Of a stretch of DNA of 6,627 bases, positions 1-5,126 are shown piece after piece (the stretch's first letter is position 1; each line of letters starts with the position of its first letter). The notes below the pieces were generated by a model. That model worked only from the letters and a program-made list of their open reading frames with translations, made no database searches and was not told the origin of the DNA. The stretch is from assembly GCA_044370375.1 (NCBI GenBank), contig JBILVQ010000171.1, forward strand, positions 1 through 6,627, read 5' to 3'. The DNA comes from JBILVQ01 sp044370375 (GTDB lineage: Bacteria > Bacteroidota > Bacteroidia > UBA4408). Made by a program: the position numbers and the translations under genes.

Positions 1-143
1 TTAAAAGCTAGAATTAGTGAAACGGTAGTTTGAAACAACCAAAGGTCCATTTTGGTACTCAACAGGGAAATAATTATTTTAATTATTGATTGAATTCTAT
101 ATGTTTGTATTGATTGACAAAATAAAATCCATCAAGGCCTTTT
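1..143. other. Left-edge leader region, no confident gene
   Basis: No gene can be supported here. On the plus strand, frame 1 reads LKARISETVV and then stops at 31-33; this could be the last ten residues of a gene beginning outside the window, but ten codons prove nothing. On the minus strand, an open stretch of 26 codons runs from 78 down to a TAA at 3-1. It has no ATG, and a TAA sits immediately upstream at 81-79, so it is probably chance. The remainder is very AT-rich and holds the likely promoter of the kinase gene. Confidence 0.3.
100..107 (+). promoter_or_regulatory. Candidate Bacteroidota -7 element of the kinase operon
   Basis: TATGTTTG matches the Bacteroidota primary sigma factor -7 consensus TAnnTTTG exactly, and lies 36 bp before the GTG start at 144. 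No TTG-type -33 element is found at the usual spacing of about 19-21 bp; the nearest TTG, at 86-88, is too close. In DNA this AT-rich the match could be chance. If real, the transcript would start near 112-116 with a leader of about 30 nt. Confidence 0.35.
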
Positions 144-1934
144 GTGAAAAAAAATAAACTACTGTTTTTTGTTTTTGTAATGTTTTATTCAACAAATATT
201 GCATTTGCTCAAAAAGCAAAAATTGAAGAGTTAAAACTGCGTTTAAGAAATGCCAAGCATGATACTACAAGAGTTATTACATTGTATAAACTTGCTGTTC
301 ATCATAATTTTTTAGGTGAATACAAAGAGGCTTTGTTTTATGCGAATCAATCAATTAAATTAGGCGAAAAAATACATTTTGCAAGTGGTTGCGCAGGAGC
401 ATACAATAATGCAGGTGTTACATACTTTTATTTAAGTAAGTACCCTGAGGCACTTATCAACTATCATAAAGCACTAAAATATAGTAAAGAAGCTCAAAAC
501 GAAAATGTACTTGCCCAATCAACTATTAATATTGGAATTATATACGCTATTCAAAAAAACTATAATAAAGCATTTCAGTATTTTAAAAGTGCTGAAAAAA
601 CACTTCAAAAAATAAAAGATCAACAAGCGCTTATTGATTTGTATTGTAATATGGGAAGTTTGTATTTCGAAGAAGGCAATACTAAAGAAGCACTCAAATA
701 TAATTTTTTAGCGATTGGTTTGCATGAAAAAACAGGAATAAAGCAACAAAAGCTTAATGTTTTAAATAATGTGGCTGATATATATACTAAAGATGCCAAT
801 TATAAATTGGCCCTAAAGTTTGCCACTGATGCACTTAAATATGGCGAAATTACAAATGATAAAAATGGAATTGCATCAACCAATTTATTGATAGGTGAAA
901 TTTACTTTCAACAAGATAAATTCGGCAAAGCCATAACGTATTATCACGATGCTTTAAATATTGGTAAAGAAATTGGAAGTTTGAAATTAATAAGTGATGC
1001 CTATCAAAAGCTATCATTGCTTCATGCTTCACAAAGTAATGAGAAAGCAGCTTTCGACAATTATAAAGAATATATTATTTACCGAGATAGTATTTTTAGT
1101 CAAGAGAATACACAGCAACTTGTGCAATTACAAATGCAAAATAACTTTGATGAAAAAGAAGCTTTTGCTAAAGCCAGACAGCAAATAAAAGATGCTAGAG
1201 CCAATGAAGAAATTCAAAAACAGCGTTTATTAATAACAGCTATTGGAGCCTTGGCTGCACTCATTTTATTGATTTTTCTTTTAATATCAAATAGAAGAAA
1301 AGCCAAATATGAATTACAAGTAAATAAATTAGAAAACAAAACACTCCGCTCTCAACTAAACCCTCACTTTATTTTCAATGCACTTGCCTCTATTCAAAAC
1401 TACATGAATTCAAAACCTGAATTGGCCGAAAATTATTTGGCAAAATTTGGAAAATTAATGCGTGAGGTTCTTGAGAATTCAGAAAAAGAGTCTATCCCGC
1501 TCGAAGATGAAATAGCCATGTTAAAGAAGTATATGGATTTAGAGGCCATACGAGTTCCCAACGGTTTCAATTATCGCTTTGAGGTTGATGAGTCCATTGA
1601 TACTGAAACCTTACGAGTGCCATCATTTCTGTTGCAACCCTTGATTGAAAATGCTATTTGGCACGGAGTAGCCAATACTGAAGGCAAAGGTTCCATCAAT
1701 GTTTCACTTCAACTTATTGACGGATTTGTGAAAGTGGAAATTGACAATACTTCTTCAACTGTTGCTCACCAAAGTTCTTCTCCCGAGGAAGGTACCGAAA
1801 AGAGAAAGTCGTTTGGTTTGCAAATTGTGCGAGAACGATTGGCCTTGTTATCAAAAGAAAAGGGGAAAAAGGGTAGTTTATCCCTTGTTCCCGGCATTGG
1901 TTCAATGAAAGCTATTATGCTGATGCCTGTTTAA
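144..1934 (+). CDS. LytS-type sensor histidine kinase with periplasmic TPR repeats
   Basis: This is a membrane sensor kinase predicted to autophosphorylate and pass phosphate to the regulator encoded just downstream. Residues 1-22 form a signal peptide (KKNK, hydrophobic run, AFA-Q). Seven TPRs follow with a 40-residue period, starting near 44, 84, 124, 163, 203, 243 and 283, so the sensor is exported. A charged, probably coiled segment (about 320-360) leads into one membrane helix at about 361-382. The cytoplasmic core is of the His_kinase family (PF06580): LNPHFIFNAL with phosphoacceptor His408, the N box QPLIENAIWHG with Asn503, and FGLQIVRERLALL at 557-569. The glycine-rich ATP box is weak (DNTSS at 534-538). 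The GTG start is preferred over Met13 because only it gives a complete signal peptide; AAGG at 134-137 is a possible weak ribosome site. The TPR half is much richer in A+T than the kinase half. The signal is unknown. Confidence 0.93.
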   Translation: MKKNKLLFFVFVMFYSTNIAFAQKAKIEELKLRLRNAKHDTTRVITLYKLAVHHNFLGEYKEALFYANQSIKLGEKIHFASGCAGAYNNAGVTYFYLSKYPEALINYHKALKYSKEAQNENVLAQSTINIGIIYAIQKNYNKAFQYFKSAEKTLQKIKDQQALIDLYCNMGSLYFEEGNTKEALKYNFLAIGLHEKTGIKQQKLNVLNNVADIYTKDANYKLALKFATDALKYGEITNDKNGIASTNLLIGEIYFQQDKFGKAITYYHDALNIGKEIGSLKLISDAYQKLSLLHASQSNEKAAFDNYKEYIIYRDSIFSQENTQQLVQLQMQNNFDEKEAFAKARQQIKDARANEEIQKQRLLITAIGALAALILLIFLLISNRRKAKYELQVNKLENKTLRSQLNPHFIFNALASIQNYMNSKPELAENYLAKFGKLMREVLENSEKESIPLEDEIAMLKKYMDLEAIRVPNGFNYRFEVDESIDTETLRVPSFLLQPLIENAIWHGVANTEGKGSINVSLQLIDGFVKVEIDNTSSTVAHQSSSPEEGTEKRKSFGLQIVRERLALLSKEKGKKGSLSLVPGIGSMKAIMLMPV

Positions 1935-1951
1935 TACTTATATTTGTCTCG

Positions 1952-2698
1952 ATGCCAAAAGTATTATTAGTAGAAAACGAAAAACCTATTGCCGAAAGGT
2001 TTTCTCTGCTCATTCATCGGCTAATGCCTGATTTTGAATTATTGCCCGTTTGCGACAATGTTGCAGATGCTGTGTTAAGCATACGACTCAATAATCCTGA
2101 TTTGGTTTTTATGGATGTTGAACTCAACAACAATGAAACCGGTTTTGATATTTTAAGGAAAGTACAACCCTTTAGTTTTTCGGTAATTTTCGCCACCGCC
2201 TACGATAAATATGCGGTGCAAGCCATTAAGTTCAGTGCCTTGGATTATCTTTTAAAGCCTGTAACAGAGGAGGATTTATTGGAGGCAGTTTATCGTTACA
2301 AGCAGGAAAAGAAAGCTTTTAACCCTCGTCAGTTCGAAACCCTTTTCGAAAATTTAGGGAAAGTCACCACCATGAACCAGATTGCCTTGCCTACCATTAA
2401 CGGTTTGGATTTTGTTGCCATTGATCAAATTGTTTATTTTGAAGGTGAAGGAAGTCAAACCGCTGTTCATCTAATGGATAAAGCAATCCCGATAATTTTA
2501 AGTAAAAGTTTGAAGGAGTGTGAAGAAATAATGGCATCCAGCGGATTTTACCGGATTCATAAGTCCTATTTGATTAATAAAAACCACTTAAAGAAATACA
2601 TCAAAGGAAAGGATGGCCAAGTGCTTATGAGTAATAACAAAACCCTCGAGGTTTCCCGAACACACAAAGATGGATTTTTGGAAAGTTTGAAAAGTTAA
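1952..2698 (+). CDS. LytTR-family response regulator (receiver plus LytTR DNA-binding domain)
   Basis: This is a cytoplasmic transcription regulator and very likely the partner of the upstream kinase, from which it is separated by 17 bp in the same operon. The receiver domain spans about residues 1-120. Asp55 in LVFMDVEL is the phosphoacceptor, with Thr82 and Lys102 (DYLLKP) as the usual switch and catalytic residues. The N-terminal acidic pair reads Glu8-Asn9 (VENE) rather than Asp-Asp or Glu-Asp. The LytTR domain covers about 145-247; FYRIHKSYLIN at 199-209 is its most recognisable motif. Length (248 aa) is normal for the family. LytTR proteins bind direct repeats upstream of target genes; the targets cannot be told from this window. 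No Shine-Dalgarno sequence precedes the ATG, and an intrinsic terminator follows. Confidence 0.94.
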   Translation: MPKVLLVENEKPIAERFSLLIHRLMPDFELLPVCDNVADAVLSIRLNNPDLVFMDVELNNNETGFDILRKVQPFSFSVIFATAYDKYAVQAIKFSALDYLLKPVTEEDLLEAVYRYKQEKKAFNPRQFETLFENLGKVTTMNQIALPTINGLDFVAIDQIVYFEGEGSQTAVHLMDKAIPIILSKSLKECEEIMASSGFYRIHKSYLINKNHLKKYIKGKDGQVLMSNNKTLEVSRTHKDGFLESLKS

Positions 2699-2719
2699 TT
2701 TCCAGTATCTTATTAATCT

Positions 2720-2751
2720 ATCCTGTTCACGGAAATAGGATTTATTTTTTT
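2720..2751 (+). terminator. Intrinsic terminator of the kinase-regulator operon
   Basis: An 8-bp stem pairs ATCCTGTT (2720-2727) with AATAGGAT (2734-2741), with one G-U pair and a six-base loop CACGGA. It runs into TTTATTTTTTT at 2741-2751. It begins 22 bp after the regulator stop codon, as expected for the end of an operon. There is no matching A-tract on the left side, so it should act in the plus direction only. Confidence 0.72.
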
Positions 2752-2789
2752 CCACCAATTCCGGGGTTTTTAGTCACGATTTTTTCCCC

Positions 2790-2797
2790 TATCTTGC
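2790..2797 (+). promoter_or_regulatory. Possible -7 element of the dioxygenase gene
   Basis: TATCTTGC, 22 bp before the ATG at 2820, resembles TAnnTTTG with one T missing. A second near match, TAATTTTTG at 2806-2814, has one extra base. A promoter somewhere in 2752-2815 is expected because a strong terminator lies upstream, but neither match is exact and no clear -33 element is seen. Confidence 0.25.
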
Positions 2798-2819
2798 ATC
2801 GATTTTAATTTTTGTTTCA

Positions 2820-3785
2820 ATGAAAATGGATGCAGCCCTAGAGCAAATGCTCGGCAAATTATCAGATAAGTTTGAGGCCGATGGACAATCGCTCCTGGCC
2901 TACCTCGAAGGTTTGTTGCATGCCGATTATGTTAATTACTGGGATTATGTTCAGGTAGATACACTCCTCAGTCTCCAAAAACCCAGAACACGATTTGCTG
3001 ATGAGAAGATTTTTATCGTCTATCATCAAATAACTGAACTTTATTTCAACCTCTGCTTGCACGAATTTGATCAGATCAGCGCTGCCATCCATCCGGATGC
3101 GCAATGGCTGAAGGAAAGAATCAATCGCCTGAATCATTATTTCGAAGCCCTTACCACTTCTTTCGGAATTATGGTTGATGGTATGGAGAAAAAACAATTC
3201 CTGCAATTCCGAATGAGCCTTATGCCGGCCAGCGGCTTTCAGTCGGCCCAATACAGGATGATTGAAATTGCTTCCACCGATTTTTTTAACCTCGTTGGAA
3301 AAGATCATCGCGATCGTTTTAATGCTGCTTCCAGCATCAGCAGTATGTTTGAGTTCATCTATTGGAAAGCCGGTGCTACTGAACTAGAAAGCGGTAAAAA
3401 GACTTTAACGCTTGTTCAATTTGAAGAAAAATATGCCCAAAAGTTTATTGCTTATGGTGAGCAAAAAGTAAAGAACAATTTATGGCAGGTATTTCAACAA
3501 CTTAACCCGGAAGGACAAAATCTTGTGCGCGATAGTCTGAGACAACTCGATATCAATGTAAACATTAACTGGCCGCTGGTGCATTATAAATCTGCCGTGC
3601 GTTACCTTAAATTAGACCCAACGGATATCCCCGCTACCGGCGGAACCAATTGGCAAAAATATCTTCCACCCAGATTTCAGAAACGAATTTTTTATCCCGC
3701 CCTATGGACTGAAAAAGAGGTGGAAGAATGGGGTAAATCATGGGTTGATTCCATGCTTAACTTGCGAAAGGAAAGAATTGAGTAA
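2820..3785 (+). CDS. Tryptophan 2,3-dioxygenase family protein
   Basis: Predicted cytoplasmic haem enzyme that opens the indole ring of L-tryptophan with O2 to give N-formylkynurenine, the first step of the kynurenine pathway. Family signatures are present in order: YWDYVQVDTLLSLQKP (40-55), with Tyr40 and Tyr43 matching Tyr24 and Tyr27 of the Xanthomonas enzyme; DEKIFIVYHQITELYF (61-76), with Phe65 and distal His69; FRMSLMPASGFQSAQYR (130-146), with the substrate carboxylate-binding Arg146; His255 in WPLVHYKSAVR, the probable proximal haem ligand; and ATGGTNWQKYL (272-282), with Thr273. The spacing from His255 to Thr273 is 18 residues against 14 (His240-Thr254) in the Xanthomonas enzyme, a small insertion that may be a lineage trait. 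Met3 is an alternative start. The gene stands alone: no formamidase, kynureninase or 3-hydroxylase is in the window. I give no symbol because the variant is diverged from well-studied kynA products. Confidence 0.88.
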   Translation: MKMDAALEQMLGKLSDKFEADGQSLLAYLEGLLHADYVNYWDYVQVDTLLSLQKPRTRFADEKIFIVYHQITELYFNLCLHEFDQISAAIHPDAQWLKERINRLNHYFEALTTSFGIMVDGMEKKQFLQFRMSLMPASGFQSAQYRMIEIASTDFFNLVGKDHRDRFNAASSISSMFEFIYWKAGATELESGKKTLTLVQFEEKYAQKFIAYGEQKVKNNLWQVFQQLNPEGQNLVRDSLRQLDINVNINWPLVHYKSAVRYLKLDPTDIPATGGTNWQKYLPPRFQKRIFYPALWTEKEVEEWGKSWVDSMLNLRKERIE

Positions 3786-3949
3786 GTGTTAATAGTTCTG
3801 TATTGATTGAAACAAATGCAGACTCAAGACCTTTTTTACTCCTGCAAGGCGTAAATTTTTTGCAAAGTTTTTCCTAAAGCTGAAGGAATAGATTTTGATG
3901 AATGCAGATGATAAATTCCATTTCTAACCGCTAATGCCTCCTGTGTAAA

Positions 3950-4390
3950 ATGAAAAAGATTTTTCTGTTTTTTCTTCTCCTTTGGTCAATCATTTCTTTT
4001 GGCCAGTGTAGCGATTGTAACACACTAGAAGCAGCTTTGAAAGCTCCTGAGAAGGTGAAAACCCTAAAATTTAACGCCTTACAGCAAGGTGTTACCCTTG
4101 ATAGTCTTCCACGGTCGGTTGCAAAATTGACCAATATCGAGGTCATGTATATTTCAGACCACGATATTCAAACTATTCCTAAAGAAATCGGATTGTTGGT
4201 GAACCTGAAGGAACTCAGTTTTGCCGGGTGTAAACTCACCCGGTTGCCTGAAGAAATTTTTCAGTTAAAAAACTTACGTGAATTGGTACTTTTGAATAAT
4301 CAATTTTCTCAAGCCTATATAGTCGAAATACGAGCAAGGTTCAAAAAGGAAATGCCTAGAACAAAATTGCTGATTAGTGGCGTAGAATAG
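3950..4390 (+). CDS. Small exported leucine-rich repeat protein
   Basis: Function not known beyond likely protein-protein binding. Residues 1-19 are a signal peptide: MKK, then a strongly hydrophobic run, ending in ISFGQ. Cleavage before Gln19 is typical of this phylum. Cys20 is not in a proper lipobox (FGQC), so a lipoprotein is unlikely. Residues about 50-118 hold three leucine-rich repeats of 23 residues with the bacterial LPxxIxxLxNLxxLxLxxN pattern: LDSLPRSVAKL, IQTIPKEIGLL and LTRLPEEIFQL mark their starts. The tail from 119 looks like the usual C-terminal cap. Three repeats is few for such a domain, so this may be a minimal or shortened member, although both ends look complete. It lies 164 bp after the dioxygenase with no Shine-Dalgarno sequence and is probably its own transcription unit. 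Confidence 0.85.
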   Translation: MKKIFLFFLLLWSIISFGQCSDCNTLEAALKAPEKVKTLKFNALQQGVTLDSLPRSVAKLTNIEVMYISDHDIQTIPKEIGLLVNLKELSFAGCKLTRLPEEIFQLKNLRELVLLNNQFSQAYIVEIRARFKKEMPRTKLLISGVE

Positions 4391-4454
4391 GACTCTCACT
4401 GCTCATGATAGAGAGCATGTTCCATTGTCTTTTTCACCACAACATTCTTTGTTT

Positions 4455-4583
4455 CTATTCATTTATTTGCGTTGAGTAATCCAAAGGAATTACTTTATTT
4501 TCTAGTTTTTGATGAATGGCGCCTAAATGCGGTTTCTGCATTACCTTAGCAATGAAAAATTCTTGCCTCGATAAGCTGAGCAT
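4455..4583 (-). CDS. Possible 42-residue small protein, unrecognised
   Basis: A minus-strand ATG at 4583 opens 42 codons ending in TAG at 4457-4455. The frame stays open back to 4607. The product (MLSLSRQEF..., ending STQINE) has a balanced, soluble-protein composition, including FFIAKVMQKPHLGAIHQ in the middle. It has no signal peptide or membrane segment, and I recognise no family. It overlaps the region that should hold the promoter of the DUF3830 gene on the other strand. No ribosome site or terminator supports it. An open frame of this size can occur by chance in a 219-bp gap, so this is a candidate only. Confidence 0.2.
   Translation of the reverse strand: MLSLSRQEFFIAKVMQKPHLGAIHQKLENKVIPLDYSTQINE
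4542..4549 (+). promoter_or_regulatory. Possible -7 element of the DUF3830 gene
   Basis: TACCTTAG differs from the Bacteroidota consensus TAnnTTTG at one base and is followed by CA, as often seen in this phylum. It would place the transcript start near 4555, about 55 nt before the ATG at 4610. No -33 element is found at the right distance, so support is weak. Confidence 0.25.
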
Positions 4584-4609
4584 AGAATCTAATCTTTTAA
4601 ACTTGTTTT

Positions 4610-5032
4610 ATGGCGGGATTTAAACTCACCACCACAGATGGTATTCTAATTCGTTTCGATTTGTATGAACAAGATGCACCGGTCACCAGTCGGGCGTTTT
4701 TGTGTATTTTACCTTTTACCCGAACTTTTTTTCATGCCAGAATCTCCGGGCAGGAGATATGGATTGATGATGTCCCTCCACTTGATATCATTCAAGAAAA
4801 TGCTTCGGTATTTACTTTTCCCGGCGAGGTTGTTTTCGGGCCATCTTCTCCAACGCGTGCCAAAACATCCAATTGCTTCGGTATTTATTATGGCGAAGGA
4901 AAAGGACTCGATGCCTGCAATATTTTTGCTAAGGTAAATGAGGCCGATCGGCAAAAATTGCTTGATCTTGGTAACAATATTTGGAAGCACGGGGCACAAA
5001 CCTTGACCTTCTCTGTGCTCGACCAGGAATAA
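4610..5032 (+). CDS. DUF3830 family protein (cyclophilin-like fold)
   Basis: A 140-residue soluble protein with no signal peptide, matching the pattern of DUF3830 (PF12903). That family has a cyclophilin-like beta-barrel fold but, to my knowledge, no established activity. Features recognised: a beta-rich start FKLTTTDGILIRFDL, APVTSRAFLCILPF (23-36), HARISGQEIWID (42-53, the family's most telling motif), ENASVFTFPGEVVFGP (63-78), a glycine-rich segment at 91-99 (GIYYGEGKG), and NIFAKV near 104. The length is normal for the family. The assignment is by motif recall rather than a profile search. The neighbouring genes give no clue to its role. No Shine-Dalgarno sequence is seen, and the ATG at 4610 is the natural start. 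Confidence 0.75.
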   Translation: MAGFKLTTTDGILIRFDLYEQDAPVTSRAFLCILPFTRTFFHARISGQEIWIDDVPPLDIIQENASVFTFPGEVVFGPSSPTRAKTSNCFGIYYGEGKGLDACNIFAKVNEADRQKLLDLGNNIWKHGAQTLTFSVLDQE

Positions 5033-5126
5033 AACTGGTGCTAGGTTGCCCTGAAAATTTCTATTTCGTAAGGATTAAAATGGGGCAATTAAATTTCTTC
5101 CCACCAAATTAGCTCATTGTCCTAAA

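Larger units (their letters stand above)
4391..4609. other. 219-bp gap between the LRR and DUF3830 genes
   Basis: This AT-rich gap contains a possible weak hairpin (TGCTC and GAGCA around an eight-base loop, about 4400-4417) just after the LRR stop. It lacks a T-run close behind it, so it is not called a terminator. The right part holds the weak -7 candidate at 4542-4549 and, on the other strand, the possible 42-residue reading frame. Nothing else is seen. Confidence 0.4.

Noticed and set aside
2862..3308. A 148-codon minus-strand frame inside the dioxygenase gene.
   Set aside because: It lies wholly antisense to a well-supported enzyme gene and shows no recognisable domain; this is a shadow frame.
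3852..3876. T-runs around a TTTGCAAA palindrome after the dioxygenase, considered as a terminator.
   Set aside because: The palindrome is too short and AT-rich for a stable hairpin, and it has no loop.
3950..4009. Cys20 of the LRR protein considered as a lipoprotein attachment site.
   Set aside because: The preceding residues are Phe-Gly-Gln; a lipobox needs a small residue just before Cys and usually Leu at -3.
4552..4623. A 23-codon plus-strand frame (MKNSCLDKL...) just before and overlapping the DUF3830 start, considered as a leader peptide.
   Set aside because: It has no regulatory codon run or attenuator-like hairpins, and would start upstream of the only candidate transcript start.
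5046..5088. Inverted repeat TTGCCC / GGGCAA in the gap between the converging DUF3830 and surface protein genes, considered as a shared terminator.
   Set aside because: The loop would be 31 bases, the stem only six, and no T-run follows on either strand at the right place.
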